Shown: piece by piece, positions 1-11,896 of the stretch | How positions within the stretch are numbered: the first letter of the stretch is position 1 | Layout of the letters: each line of letters starts with the position of its first letter | Source: Ostrinia nubilalis | Lineage: Eukaryota; Arthropoda; Insecta; Lepidoptera; Crambidae | Assembly: GCF_963855985.1 (NCBI RefSeq) | Contig: NC_087099.1 | Coordinates: 15,034,001-15,098,000, forward strand | Reading direction: 5' to 3' | Length of the DNA: 64,000 nucleotides | Program-made: the position numbers and the translations under genes | Notes under the pieces: model-generated | What the model was told of the DNA's origin: nothing | Databases searched by the model: none | Seen by the model: only the letters and a program-made list of their open reading frames with translations

Positions 1-2654
1 GAGCGCCACTGTTGTTGAATTATTCGCATCATTTGATTTCATAACAGCATACATATGATAGAGCATCACCATAATTGGTCTTCAATCTATAAATGATCGG
101 TAAATGCATCAGTCATGCGTCAAGTATTAAGTACGCTGGTCACGTAACCACGAAGGAAGCGGTCACCGACGAATACGAATTGCGAAAATATTAAGAACGG
201 AAGACGAAAACTGGACGTCGTGAACTCGTGATGGTCAGAGATATAACGCAGTAGATGCAGGACCTATCTTTAAAGCATTCGAATTCCTAATCGCATACGA
301 ATTCTTGGAATAATAATCTGTTTATGCTTTTCCTTTTTATGAATTCTTCATATTTTGCTTCGACTACTTAAAGGCAATTAGTGTTGTCCCAGTTGCGAAT
401 GGCACGTAATTCACTCAAAATAAATATGGATGATATCGATAAAAAAGGGTATAAAAATATTAACTTTGAAATTCAGTTTCTTTTCACGATTTTTCCTGAA
501 TCTTTATGCGTGAGACAAAAAGTAGAAATCTATTCTACACACGATGTATTTTCGTGCAAGAATTCAGTTCGAATGATTCAGTAGTATGTCTCCAGTTTCC
601 TATCTAAGTTCACGTTGGTGGCGATAACCGTGAACATCCGTACGCTTCTGAATTGAGAGTTTGAGACGTTTGTCATTATTATGACCGTACGGTGCAGTGG
701 ACTCGAAACCAGTGGGGGCAAGTTTAAATTCTGGAAGAAATTATTAATGATAGGTACGCGAACTTTAAGAACTAAAACGAAAATTATCGAATAAGTAGTT
801 ACAGATTTAAGCAACAAGGAATAAACAAAAGGAGGACATATTGATATAATGATTGTGTTCTACTCGTAGTAAAAAACTTAATAAGTAATATCTTAGGTCC
901 CAAAGATTGGGAGAAGTTAACACGACAAAAACAACCACTAGCATAAAGTCCGTATAATCGAGTGATCGCCGAAATTATCTTAAAAGTCAAGTTACCATCT
1001 TTAATAATCAAATTTTAGTTCTGAGCTAGGTTATTCAATTATAAATTATCTTTCCGCCTAACCTGTGACCTACCTTCTTATCAAGTAGGTACATACGAGT
1101 CGCCGGTCTATCGAGCAGAATACCCGAAGCCGCATAAAGTTGTATGCACTCGCCCATTTCACGTGAACATTGCACACGCACGTGGAGTCGCAGTAGTCGT
1201 AAAATGGACTTTAAGAATACTGACGGAAGCTCTAAAATTATGCTAGTTATTGTTAAGCTTAATATGCCGTCGTATCGATCCGAAGCAAGAATTTCCCGGA
1301 CACCCTTATAGGGAAAGAACTAAGGCTCAATTTCGATATGAATCGAACTTATTAAAGAGCGAAATTACTTTCATCCAGTCCAGCCAGACACAAAGTGTTT
1401 TCAGCAAGGATGATATCATCCATAAAATATACAATTCATAGGATATCTACTTGGAATAGAGGAATTAGTCATATTTTCTGTCAAATCATCCAGAAACAAA
1501 TTTTTTTCAAGGCGTGAAAAGCTTAATCAATTCCATGATTTGTTAAAGTCAATCCTAAAGGAGACAGGGATTACACGAAGATTATTGAGGTTCCCTCCCT
1601 TCTGATTCTTTCGCCCCGAGTTATTAACGTCAGATAACTTCGTTACACATTATTTGACGGGGCACTTTCTGAGGGCATTATTTATGAGATGGGGTCTTGC
1701 AGTTTCTAACTTATTCTGTATTCATTGCTTCTAATTTACAGATACAAGCTGCCATGTAACTCATTTTATCGCCGTTTTGTATTCAGTCTGATAAATGCGT
1801 CTAGACGTGCTGTTGATTTTGTACAAAACAGTAAATGGTTTGCAAATAGCAATATTAAAGGCCCATAAATGATAAAATAGGGAAACATTAATGCCTTAAA
1901 AGAGCACGTTACGATTACGACTGACAAGTATTACGTCGCAGACTATTGGTTGGCAAATCAAATGTATCTAGCGCATTGCTTGATTGAATACAAGATGCAT
2001 AACTATTAGGCCACTCCATTAAATCTACAGGAAGTCCGCGAAATTATCGGTCAGTTTTAATTCTTATAATGTAACTTGGGTCATAGACGACATGTTAATT
2101 TTAGCAATGGCGATCGGCGATTTAAGTCCATATTATTTAATTTTTAGTCTAAATATTGAAATCAAACTTATCACATTTATGAGGGTTTATACTTGAGCGT
2201 CATTCAAGAATACAGGCCATAAGGAGAATGCACTAGATTCAATTTCAAGTTTAACATTGACTGAAATTCAATCAAAGCTTGATTCTCCGTTTGAGTTTCC
2301 TTCCCATCTCCTTTTAATCGCTAATACCTGCCGTAGTTCACGCACAAACTTGACAAATGAATATGAAAAGAACTACACATGAGAAGTGTATTCTGTTATC
2401 GATCCTGTCATTAGCACCCCATTCGATATATGGGAACCGTTTGTCGCGGCCTCGTGGCATCGACACGTGAAACAAATCACAATGGGGTCTGAGCAGGAGA
2501 GCTAGCACGTGACTCCGGGGATACGGCAAAAGGGTCACGCGTATTTGTTTTATCTTTGGGGAAAATATGACAGCTGGAAGGTCGAATGTTGGGAAAATAT
2601 TTGAAAATGAAAACAAAAATAAACATTAATAGACAAAACAACCATAAAAATGAG
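1..2654. other. Gene-free AT-rich stretch
   Basis: Only short reading frames without splice-consistent neighbours or recognisable motifs occur here. I see no repeat with clear ends. Probably intergenic DNA or a very long intron of a gene outside the window. Confidence 0.5.
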
Positions 2655-2860
2655 TAAGGCCCAGAACAGACGGTGAAACGCAACTGCAACGAAACTGCAA
2701 CTTTCTGATAATTTTGATGAATGAAACTGAAAGTTTTATACTGGTCGCGTCATGTGTGGTTTCTCAACGGACGCTATGGCAGAAACTTAGATGCAACTCA
2801 AAAGTAACTAGCAGTTGCAGTTTCGTTGCAGTTGCGTTTCACCGTCTGTTCTGGGCCTTA
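2655..2860. mobile_element. MITE with about 48-bp perfect terminal inverted repeats
   Basis: The left end begins TAAGGCCCAGAACAGACGG and the right end is its exact reverse complement for about 48 bases. The interior is about 110 bp and non-coding. GAG flanks both sides (2652-2654 and 2861-2863), a possible 3-bp target duplication. The perfect arms suggest a young or gene-converted non-autonomous DNA transposon. Superfamily not determined. Confidence 0.85.
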
Positions 2861-4736
2861 GAGCTAAATTGCGAAAAAGGGTTTACATAGATAAATGAAC
2901 TTGCGATTCTTGTAACTCAATGGAATTCCATGACACAAGTTATTTATGGTTATACGAAGTTCAAGGCTTCTAGCTACAGCGCACGAAATAAATATTTACG
3001 TCAGCTGTTTCCATAAAAGGATCCTATCGCATGCTTTCGATATCATTACACGCATTACTTGTGCGTCATTTCATCTCCGCTGGCTTAAAGGTAGGTGATA
3101 AGGATATAGGGATATAATATTCCCTTTTACTATCTCGTGAAGTTATTAAAATTATCTCCATGGGGTCCCCCCGACCCCGTATATTGCATTTCTTTAACAC
3201 AATCTCGTTTTGTTTCTTCTAAAGACTTTTTACCTGCACAAATTCGTAATGATGTTTAAGTTTTACAGCCAGAATGAATTCCTGGCTACATGAAAGGGTG
3301 CTAATTATGACTTCTTTAATTATTTGTAACTATCCGATAATATACCAGTTTGTCACGTAAATATAAAAAATAGATTGCAAAAAATATATTCTTCGTCTTT
3401 CCACTATTTTCTCGGAACTGCGACTTGTTTGAATTAAAACATGTCTATCCTAAGTTAATACTTTTTTTTAAAGTTACGAATGTCCATGTAATACGCGTCG
3501 TTTGACACATCGCTGCTGATTACGATACGAGCGCTACTTCGCGTGACATCGGTAATGAAATGCGGGCGTGTAAGTTTAGCCAATTAGTCGTTTCCGACAG
3601 GTTTTTAGGTGGAATAAGAAAATATTTACGGTTCTCACAAGATTCTGGTGTGGATTATGTTCTTCAAAAAGATGTAGCATCATACGTAGCATGTTTCTCG
3701 AAGATGTTCTTAGATGAACAGCAGTTGCATATTGGAGACAAAGCAGAAAAAGCGAGCCTTTATAATTATTCATTCCCGGCCAGTCATTAGGCTGGGAGCA
3801 TTTTAGCCCTGCTTATTAGGACGTCACATCAACTATGTACCTACTATGTTGTGAACGGACAAGACATTTACCAAGGATGGTTCTGGAGGATTGAGAAACG
3901 CCCTAAAACTACGAGATTAACAATTTAAAGACAAAAATGTTTTAAGGTGCTTATAAGCCATAACTCTCGACCTGGGTAACATCAATATTCAATATACACT
4001 GGCTATAAAATGCAATGCAAAAATATCATTGCCATAGTTTGAATACCAGACGTCGGCGTCCCGAGTTCCCTACCCGAGTCGAATGCACCAAAAACCATAA
4101 AATTCACGCGCCAAGGGAAAATGTTTCCACTAGTGTGCGTGAGTCGGGATCGAACCCCATGCCTTGCCCGTATTGATCCACCCACACAGACCGAGACAGC
4201 TGCTTTATCACATAGGCAGTAGAGTCGAATATAGCTTAAGAAATAAACTCTGGAGTTGTAGAAACATAGGTGTCCGTGGTTTCCAGGATGCGTTTTGGGC
4301 GTTTAATGACGCTTAGTTTTGTTCCCTTTTGCTTTTAGTAACTTTTGACGCAAATGTTACGGAAAGGGCAAGTTTACCCTTCTGCTACGACTAAAAGTTA
4401 GTCCTTATTGTAGGATTTTGTTTAGTTAAATGTTCAAAATCTATAATTGCACTGTGTTACGGCCTGAGGATGATTCACAAATAAAATGGTAAATGGGAAT
4501 AGGCATTAAAGTTCTTAGAATTAAAATTACCCGCATGTTTAACTAAACCTGCTTGTAATTTACGTTTTTCTCATTAGATTACAATGACACTGTTGTTAAA
4601 ATAAATTGGTTCGGTGAATTATTAGTTTTTTTTATAGAGATAGCTAGTCTATGAATAAAATATGGATTTGACGCAGAACGTCATATTATTTGGCATACGT
4701 CTACGGTTTTATACTACTCTAGAAACTTATAGATGA
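2861..4736. other. Gene-free stretch
   Basis: No supported coding exon. The only item worth noting is a tRNA-like tract near 4129-4215, listed separately. Confidence 0.5.
4129..4215 (-). repeat. tRNA-like tract, probable SINE fragment
   Basis: Read on the - strand it holds a B-box-like GGTTCGATCCCGACTC, preceded by a degenerate A-box-like stretch around GATAAAGCAGC. It does not fold into a convincing functional tRNA by eye. Decayed tRNA-derived SINE or tRNA pseudogene. Confidence 0.35.
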
Positions 4737-4973
4737 CCCACAGTCATAGCTGGGCACCGTTAATCAAATAGTTAACTTCGTTAATCGTTAAACCGTTAAT
4801 AAAAAAATTAACTTCGTTAAACGTTAAAACGTTATATTTCACAAGATTTAACGCAAGTTAACGTTAATCGTTAATCCGTTAACACATGATAATAAAACGA
4901 AAAAAATAAAAATAATAATAAGGTTCAAATAATTTCGAAAGCTTGTATCGCGCATGGAATTTATTCCTCTTTT

Positions 4974-5160
4974 TTAGGGTTCCGTAGCCAAATAGCAAAA
5001 AACAGAACCCTTATAGATTCGTCATGTCTGTTTGTCCATCTGTCCGTCCGTACTTATGTCACAGCCATTTTTTTCCGAAACTATAAGAGCTATACTGTTG
5101 AAACTTGGTAGGTAGATGAATTCTGTGAACCGCATTAAGATTTTGATGCAAAAATAAAAA
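4974..5160. repeat. 'GGGTTCCGTAGCC' interspersed repeat within the hAT-like element
   Basis: Contains GGGTTCCGTAGCC followed by a GTCTGTCCGTC-like tract, a motif pair I know as widespread in lepidopteran genomes. A related block (CCAAGTGCGTGTCGGACTC and GGTTCCGTACC on the - strand) lies at 10980-11075. The phrase 'gtaccagaatctcatggcaa' occurs near both blocks (about 5501 and 11000, opposite orientations). Identification rests on recall. Confidence 0.45.
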
Positions 5161-5682
5161 AATAATAATAAATATTGGGGGCTCCGTATACTTAGAACTG
5201 AAACTCAAAAATTTTTTTTTCATCAAACATACGTGTATGGATAGGTCTTCAAAAATGATATCGAGGTTTCTAAAATATTTTTTTTTCTAAACCGAATAGT
5301 TTGCGTGACAGACGCTTCCAAAGTGGAAAAAAGTTGGTACCCCCCTCTAACTTCTGAAATAAGAAAATGAAAAATCTAAAAAAAAAAACATAGGATGTAC
5401 ATTACTATAAAAACTACCAACGAAAATTGTTTTGAACGAGATCTAGTAGGTAAGTAGTTTTTTTTAATACCTCGTAAATCGTAAACCGCTTATTATAGGT
5501 GTACCAGAATCTCATGGCAAATGGGGAAAATAAACTTTGTTGAGTGCAATACTGGGGAAATTGGATTAAACGATCTTGATACTTTTAAATTTTTTATTTA
5601 TGACTTTATATTAATGACCATGAAGTACGAATGCCTACCTATACATTTTAGGTATGTGTATGAAGAATGTTGTTATACATCG

Positions 5683-5916
5683 TGTTCGCGCCTTGCAGAC
5701 GCGATGGAATTTTATGAATAAAACTCGGAAACTGCTTATTTCGTTGTATTCTTGAGACGTTACAATTTTGATGTTGTTCGATCGGAATCCAAAAGAGAAG
5801 TGATTTTATACAATGGTTCTCAATATAAAGTATTGACTGACAAAAGTTATGTGACATTTAGATTAGAAGTAGATTTTGCTATTAGAATATGACGAGGCGC
5901 GAGTAGGGCCGCAACA
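5683..5916 (-). repeat. 3' LTR of the BEL/Pao element
   Basis: Starts TGTTCGCGCC and ends GCCGCAACA. It matches the other LTR base for base as far as I can compare by eye. Because the element is on the - strand, this low-coordinate copy is the 3' LTR. Confidence 0.92.
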
Positions 5917-5930
5917 TACTCCCCCCGGTT
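5917..5930 (-). promoter_or_regulatory. Polypurine tract
   Basis: On the - strand the bases next to the 3' LTR are ACCGGGGGGAGTA, a purine-rich run in the position where plus-strand DNA synthesis is primed. Confidence 0.7.
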
Positions 5931-5945
5931 GAAGGCTCCAGCTCT

Positions 5946-6150
5946 TCAACTCTCGAAGTCTTCATCGCATAGCAGCGGACAGAGCCGCACTAAGGGCCGT
6001 CGGTAGCTGCCGGAGGTGGTCTTCACGTCAGCAACACGGACAATTCCATCAGGGCCGGGATGCAATTTGGTTACTCGCCCAGCACGCCAACAGAGAGGTG
6101 GGAGAGATTTCTCGTGAAGTAGAATCTCGTGTAGAGTCTCCTATCTTTAT
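5946..6150 (-). pseudogene. Integrase C-terminal remnant of BEL/Pao pol
   Basis: The - strand translation includes LPPLCWRAGRVTKLHPGPDG and IVRVADVKTTSG, ending at a stop at 5946-5948. This matches the conserved tail of BEL/Pao integrases (LPPL.W..GRV..LHPG.DG..RV.DV.T). It is separated from the protease frame by about 850 bp without reverse-transcriptase motifs, so it marks the 3' side of an internal deletion. Confidence 0.8.
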
Positions 6151-6999
6151 TTTGCTCTTGCTTTGTCTACATTTTGTTCTGACTTGCAATTTGGTTAAAA
6201 TTTCGAACTTCTTCTCCAAAAATGTTGTAGTTTCTCCAACAGAGCGTAGCGCTGGAGTCGTTTTTCATCTTTAGTCTTCAGAGATGGTGACGGCAGCGCA
6301 TTCAGTGGTCTTCCTGGTTAAGAAGTGCCCTGGGGAAAGGAAAAGGGAATTGTCAGGGGATGAAGTTAAAGGACACAAGGGAAGGCCATTTAGTATAGCT
6401 TCCACTTGTGCAAAGTGTTGATTAAAATTTTCTAAAAAGTTAAATGAGACGTGCCTATTACACGTCTTAAATTATATTTGGCCGATTTGACACCAGCCTC
6501 CTAGATGCCACCAAAGTGAGGGGCGTGAGATGCATGTAGGTATAAAATTTTGTGCTCTCTTGAGCAGCAAAATCAGAAAGAAAAAATATTTAAATATATA
6601 TGTAATAAAATGTAAAATTATGTAATTTTTATCATTTAAGTAAGAATATTTCGGCTGGCTGACCTCAGCGGGGAATAAAATATAGTAAGTCAAGTCAATT
6701 ACAGCTGCCAAATGAATACACTTGTATCTAAAATAAATATGAATAAACAAAAGTAACATTTCGACAAGCGAGCATCGCGTCCCCTACGATTTGCAACACT
6801 CACTTTAGATATGAATGTTGTACCTTGCACGCGTCGGCACCGAACGCACTGGCGCACAGTGCTCCGGGAGACAAGTCTGCCTTTTGTTGGCCAGATCGTT
6901 ATCTCACTGCCACTAGGAGAATGTGCGAGCTAGCATGCACAATATTACGAATGCTCTCAAATGTAAAATTAGATGGTTAATGTGATTTATTTATTTAAT

Positions 7000-8970
7000 T
7001 TAATTGAATTTTGATAAAGAACATGATAAATTAATTATTGAATTATTTTTATAGATTATAGATTGATTGCACTGTACTTGATTGCCTATGCATAAATTGA
7101 TAGAACCGCCAATTAACCAACCAAACTTCGAGTTTTGAAGTTTCGGTTTATTTTTTCCTAATGATTTTTGTTGACATATTAGAACATCCCAAAATAGATC
7201 TGCGCCTATTAAAAGGTCGATAGGGCCTGGCTGATTAAAATCAGGGTCTGCCAATTTAATATTTTTAGGTAATTTTAATTTATTTAAATTAATTGGAGAC
7301 TTTGGAAAAACTCCTGTGAGCTCGTCAAGAACAAAGCAATTTAGATTTGTTTGGTAATTATGACGAGTGGATTTTAGTTTAACAACACAGCTTTCATTGA
7401 CTGAGCTTGAGTTGTTTCCAATTCCAATGACATTGATGGAAGTTGGATTAGAATTTAATGATAGTTTTTGTTGCAATGATTTTGTAATGAAAGATGACTG
7501 ACTGCCTGAATCCAATAAGGCTCGAACTAAAGTTGCCTTTTTAGTTACTGGATTCACGACTTCTATTTGGGCAGTAGTCAAAATGACATGACGTGTATTT
7601 TCTTCTTTAGAGAAGTTGACAATGGATTCCGATGGTTGTATTTGAGCATTGTTGGCTTTAGTGGCATCAACTGAATGCAATAGTGTGTTATGTCGCTCGT
7701 TACACTGCCTACATGGACCCATACGACACTCGCGAGCCGGGTGTCCTTGACGTAAACAGTTGGAACATAATTTATATTTAGAAACGTCTACTAACCTATC
7801 CTGTATTGATTTTGATTTAAAAATTGAACATTCGTATATTTTATGGTTTTTGTTGCAAATAATACAGACGTGTGAATTATTGTTGGAATTTAAAGTTGCA
7901 CTATGTGAATTTGTTTGAAATGATGATTTATTGCTATTAAAATTTGAATTTTGATTTGATTTTACGTAATTATTAGTGTTGTTAGAATTATTATTATATT
8001 GATTACGACTAGTAGATTCTAATATGTGTGCCCGGTCAATTAAAAACTGCTTAAATTGTTCTAAGGTGGGAACATCTCCTAAATTGCTACGTTGTTCTTC
8101 CCACTTCATGAGAGTATGGTTATGAAGTTTAGAGCAAATGAAAAATATAATTAATGTGTCCCAGTGCTCTGTGGGCTGACCTAGATTGGCTAGGGCACGC
8201 AAGTTTTTGGTGACATGATCTACTACAAATCGTAGGGAACTTTCAGTTTCGCGTGTCGACTGTTGCAAATTATACAATGATTTAAGATGATGATTAATGA
8301 GTAGTCTTTTGTCATTATAACGCTGGTAAATTAATTGCCAAGCATCATTATAATTGGCAGAAGACACCTCAATATTTGAAATAACACGAGCTGCATCTCC
8401 CTCTAAATAGGAAATCAAATAGTGAAACTTTTGAATAGATGACAAGCGTTCATTGTTATGAATTAAATTAGTGAAAGTGTCGCGGAACTCTAACCAGCGG
8501 AAATATGATCCGTCAAATTTGGCTATTTGGATTTGAGGTAGGCGAACACTGGAATCTGCGTCAAAAGATTGAGCCTCTAAAAATAAAGATTCGCGGCGTT
8601 TTTTGTCTTGACTTATTAATTTCGATTCATTTTGTTCATCTAAGAAACTCTTTGCCATAGCTATGCACAAAATGAAGTCTTGCTCAATGCGTTCACGCTC
8701 GTCCATCTCAAAATCCAAATTTTCAGAATTTATTAATTCGATCTGAGTTTGCAGCTCGTCATATTTGGCCAACTGACCCTCGAACTTGCTGAGCTTAAGT
8801 GACAATTCAGCAATCTCAATGGTCGTCAGCGAGGGCTGCTTTGTAATTTTATTGAAGTAGTTTTTAAATCTAGTAATTTGCCCTTTGATTGAACTACGTT
8901 TTACTAATAAATCCTTTGACATCGAATGCCTCGATGCCAAATGCGGTGATAAAGTGGCTGGATCAGTCAT
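7000..8970 (-). CDS. gag: BEL/Pao gag-protease polyprotein (656 aa)
   Basis: Single open frame from ATG at 8970. In order: a charged, probably coiled N-terminus (about residues 20-125); a gag core with RLPQIQIAKFDGSYFRWLEF near 145, as in the DUF1759 family; an Asn/Ser-rich linker (about 325-365); zinc-knuckle cysteines CIICNKNHKIYEC then CSNCLRQGHPAREC with a further CRQCNERH; and a retropepsin-like aspartic protease with LLDSGSQSSFI near 485 (DUF1758 type). The frame stops soon after FGWLIGGSI, where reverse transcriptase would normally follow. It could supply capsid and protease but not polymerase. The intact frame and identical LTRs suggest recent activity. Confidence 0.92.
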   Translation of the reverse strand: MTDPATLSPHLASRHSMSKDLLVKRSSIKGQITRFKNYFNKITKQPSLTTIEIAELSLKLSKFEGQLAKYDELQTQIELINSENLDFEMDERERIEQDFILCIAMAKSFLDEQNESKLISQDKKRRESLFLEAQSFDADSSVRLPQIQIAKFDGSYFRWLEFRDTFTNLIHNNERLSSIQKFHYLISYLEGDAARVISNIEVSSANYNDAWQLIYQRYNDKRLLINHHLKSLYNLQQSTRETESSLRFVVDHVTKNLRALANLGQPTEHWDTLIIFFICSKLHNHTLMKWEEQRSNLGDVPTLEQFKQFLIDRAHILESTSRNQYNNNSNNTNNYVKSNQNSNFNSNKSSFQTNSHSATLNSNNNSHVCIICNKNHKIYECSIFKSKSIQDRLVDVSKYKLCSNCLRQGHPARECRMGPCRQCNERHNTLLHSVDATKANNAQIQPSESIVNFSKEENTRHVILTTAQIEVVNPVTKKATLVRALLDSGSQSSFITKSLQQKLSLNSNPTSINVIGIGNNSSSVNESCVVKLKSTRHNYQTNLNCFVLDELTGVFPKSPINLNKLKLPKNIKLADPDFNQPGPIDLLIGADLFWDVLICQQKSLGKNKPKLQNSKFGWLIGGSINLCIGNQVQCNQSIIYKNNSIINLSCSLSKFN

Positions 8971-9635
8971 TATTTGTTATTAAAATATCAAATTGCTAAT
9001 AAAATATTGTTTTGAAATGTATATTGCGATATTGAAATGCGTTTAATTAATAAATTATAGAATGTTTAAAGAATTTACACGATAAAAAATATGCGAGGTA
9101 GTTCAAATCAAAATTACAAAGCCGCGCCTCAGTTAGAAAGACACAAATTTATAATAAAAAGAATACGTATCTCACGCCCTCAGCCCCGACGGCAGCTAGG
9201 AAGACGGTGTTGACGCGTTGAATCAGCTGATGTCCCGTTAGCCGGCTCGTTGAGGTCGGCCGCTGGCACAACTGAAATATTCGGCAAAAATACTAAAAAC
9301 CGGGAAACTACTGGCGCGATACGTTATTACAATTAGGATTTGGCTTTAATTACTTGAAAATAAGAGAAATTGCAATGATTTGATGATATTTTGAACAATG
9401 AATAAATATTATGGGGTAGACACAATTTGCACAAGTGAAAGTTTTTACTAAATTGGATGGGATTTCGGGAATAAAAACGGTTTAGGTGTGGTTTAATGGT
9501 GTTGGGATGATGTAAGGAAGGAATAATCAGGGCACTTATCTGAAATCCAGGCTGCGAGGTGAAACTTTTGCTGCGTCACTGCTCGGCTGACTCCAGGTGT
9601 CCTTGGCTTAATCTTCCAGATTGTCCGAAATTGCA

Positions 9636-9653
9636 GTCCTGTCACGGTCGCCA
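9636..9653 (-). promoter_or_regulatory. tRNA primer-binding site
   Basis: One base inside the 5' LTR, on the - strand, the sequence is TGGCGACCGTGACAGGAC. TGG at this spot is the complement of a tRNA CCA end. The matching tRNA would end GTCACGGTCGCCA, possibly an arginine tRNA, but I cannot verify the species. Confidence 0.7.
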
Positions 9654-9654
9654 A

Positions 9655-9888
9655 TGTTCGCGCCTTGCAGACGCGATGGAATTTTATGAATAAAACTCGG
9701 AAACTGCTTATTTCGTTGTATTCTTGAGACGTTACAATTTTGATGTTGTTCGATCGGAATCCAAAAGAGAAGTGATTTTATACAATGGTTCTCAATATAA
9801 AGTATTGACTGACAAAAGTTATGTGACATTTAGATTAGAAGTAGATTTTGCTATTAGAATATGACGAGGCGCGAGTAGGGCCGCAACA
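9655..9888 (-). repeat. 5' LTR of the BEL/Pao element
   Basis: The high-coordinate LTR copy, which carries the element promoter for - strand transcription. TG...CA ends and CATCG target duplication on its outer side. Confidence 0.92.
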
Positions 9889-10047
9889 CATCGGGTTTTT
9901 AACATAGAAACATGTCTTGAAAAATAAGTAAACCGTATATTACTCTAAATAATTTTATTATGTATCATACTTATAACTTATCACTTCATTCAGAACTAGA
10001 AAACGCTTCTTGTTCTTCAAGAGATAATCAAGTTAAAGAGGTATTTA

Positions 10048-10511
10048 TACAGGGTGGAATTTTGTCATGCCACCTGGAGGGAAAGTAGGTACTCTTAATA
10101 CTGTAGATAGAAAATTTTACTGAAAGAAAACATTCCTTTATGTTTGAAAAAAAAAAAGACTACTGCATTCATAGATTTTCGATTTTTTTTCGAAAATTCA
10201 CTACTATACCATACAATTTTCTGTAGCATTATCAAAATAATGTAAGATTTCACGGTTTTCCTTTCATTTGATTTATCAAGTTTGTTTTAGAGATTTCATC
10301 CTTATACTTAACCCTAACGATCGATGTAATAAAAATACAGGATGTAATTTTTAACAGATTTTAGTTGGTTCCATTCCCGGGTGTGGCAAGCAAATTTTTG
10401 GAAATCTTTCTATTTCTTTTCAAAAATGAAGGAATGTTTTCTTTGAGAAAAAAATATATCTAGAGTAGGTACTTTCCCTCCTGGTGGCATTACAAAATTC
10501 CACCCTGTATA
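10048..10511. mobile_element. MITE nested in the hAT-like element
   Basis: Ends are an inverted repeat beginning CAGGGTGGAATTTTG, with a longer match through CCACCTGGAGGGAAAGTA (and CACCAGGAGGG on the other arm), about 50 bp per arm. TA flanks both sides, as for Tc1/mariner-type elements. Interior non-coding. Confidence 0.75.
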
Positions 10512-11260
10512 ATATGAATCGCTCTTTCAGCATTTCAATTACTCAAACTTGCTTGATGAAATCTTTTTCAATTTTCTTTACATGGTCATAACTTTTTCAC
10601 TATTCCTCTGCACCAATGTATGAAATACACCTGAAAACCCCGATAAAGCAGTTATTAGGTAAGAGTAATTGTAAAATAAACATAACCCCCACCCTCCTTC
10701 TGACGCAGTTAGGTAATAAACTAAATGTATCAAAACATTTCACTCCAACTTACTGTCAACTCAACGACGCGTTTTAAAATCAAAGATTGATTTTGAATTA
10801 TGCCCTATTTTACAATTCGTATTGAAAACAATATGATTTGCTTGAGCTTTTTCGACTTTTTCACAAAAATAACAAATAGGCATGAAGAGATTACAAAATT
10901 TCTGCAGCGGCTGACAGATCTCTTGATTTACTTTGACAGGTGACAATAAAGCCATAGACAATGGCCATATGAAAAACACACTTTTCCAATATTTTTGTTT
11001 GCCATGAGATTCTGGTACACTGGTACGGAACCTTTTGTGCGTGAGTCCGACACGCACTTGGCCGGTTTTTTTGTTTGCGCTACAAGCTTTCGAAATTATT
11101 TGAACCTTGCATAAGTACAATTATTTTTTTCGTTTTAGTACAACTGCATTTCAGAATAAAAGCTTGTTTTTAAAAAAGTTTTTTAATTATTATAATTTTA
11201 TTTTACACTTTTTAGTAGTATCTCAATCTCAGAGCTTTGGTTCAATTACAATACAATTTA

Positions 11261-11510
11261 GCACCAAAGTGCTCGAAAAGACAAATCTAGCAAACCCAAA
11301 CTCGATAAGTTTCCACTGTTTCATTTAGGAATTCCTATGGCCACCTCCTAACTCCATCATCAGGACCCTGAACATCATCTAGTACTAAAGTGCTCGAAAA
11401 GACAAATCCAACGAACCCAAATTCGATGCGATGCCGCCGTTTCATTTAGGAGTTCCTATGGCCACCTCATGACTCCATCATCAGACCAGCTCAATGGTAC
11501 CATAACATTG
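11261..11510. repeat. Direct duplication of about 121 bp
   Basis: AAAGTGCTCGAAAAGACAAAT occurs at 11266 and again at 11387, each followed by CCCAAATTCGAT-like and TTTCATTTAGGA/TTCCTATGGCC stretches. The same repeat family appears diverged near 40900-41010. Confidence 0.6.
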
Positions 11511-11896
11511 CATTGTCATCGTACTTACATAAGTATACCAAATTTCAGCTCAATCGGTTGAGGAAAACTGGTCTTAAATTCAGTTGCAAGAGTTGTCCCA
11601 CACATACCTACTAACAAGTATCGTTAGTGATCTGGTTACAAAAACTGTTGTTTTGGGTTCTGGAAGTTCTGGAAGCCCGAAAGTACTTGTCAGAACGCGT
11701 TTTTCTAGCGTTTTTCAGCGTGCTTTTGGTAAATAGTAGGTACTGGATTAACGGATTAACGGACTTAGGATAATTTAACGGAAGTTAACGAGTCCGTTAA
11801 CATTTTTTAAAGTTAACTTAAAAGTTAATCCGTTAATAGAAATGTTAACTTCGTTAATTAACGATTAACGGATTAACGAGTTAATGCCCAGCTATG

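Larger units (their letters stand above)
5683..9888 (-). mobile_element. BEL/Pao LTR retrotransposon, internally deleted
   Basis: Two 234-bp LTRs (5683-5916 and 9655-9888) begin TG, end CA and look identical. They are flanked by the 5-bp direct repeat CATCG (5678-5682 and 9889-9893), the size usual for BEL/Pao. The element reads on the - strand: LTR, primer-binding site, gag-protease frame, short integrase C-terminal remnant, polypurine tract, LTR. Reverse transcriptase, RNase H and the integrase core are missing. Identical LTRs imply recent insertion, so a defective element was probably mobilised in trans. Confidence 0.93.
4745..11896. mobile_element. hAT-like DNA transposon, host of a nested BEL/Pao element
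   Basis: The ends are CATAGCTGGGCA at 4745 and its exact reverse complement ending at 11896, followed inward by TTAACG-rich subterminal repeats. Both ends are flanked by the 8-bp direct repeat CCCACAGT (4737-4744 and 11897-11904). An 8-bp duplication with a CA-starting inverted terminus is typical of hAT elements. Removing the nested BEL/Pao leaves about 2.9 kb in which I find no transposase frame, so the copy is non-autonomous or decayed. The flanks join to restore a repeat also present without insertion at 36387-36556, which confirms both ends. Confidence 0.85.

Noticed and set aside
4129..4215. Functional tRNA gene
   Set aside because: Only B-box-like and weak A-box-like words are present and the stems do not pair well. 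Kept as a low-confidence SINE fragment.
5648..9829. Two nearly identical 69-73 codon frames at 5648-5857 and 9608-9829
   Set aside because: They are the same antisense stretch within the two LTRs, not genes.
10761..11120. 119-codon frame on - as a hAT transposase fragment
   Set aside because: Its translation (TGQVRVGLTHKRFR...) comes from the known 'CCAAGTGCGTGTCGGACTC' repeat rather than a transposase. No hAT dimerisation or zinc-finger motif seen.
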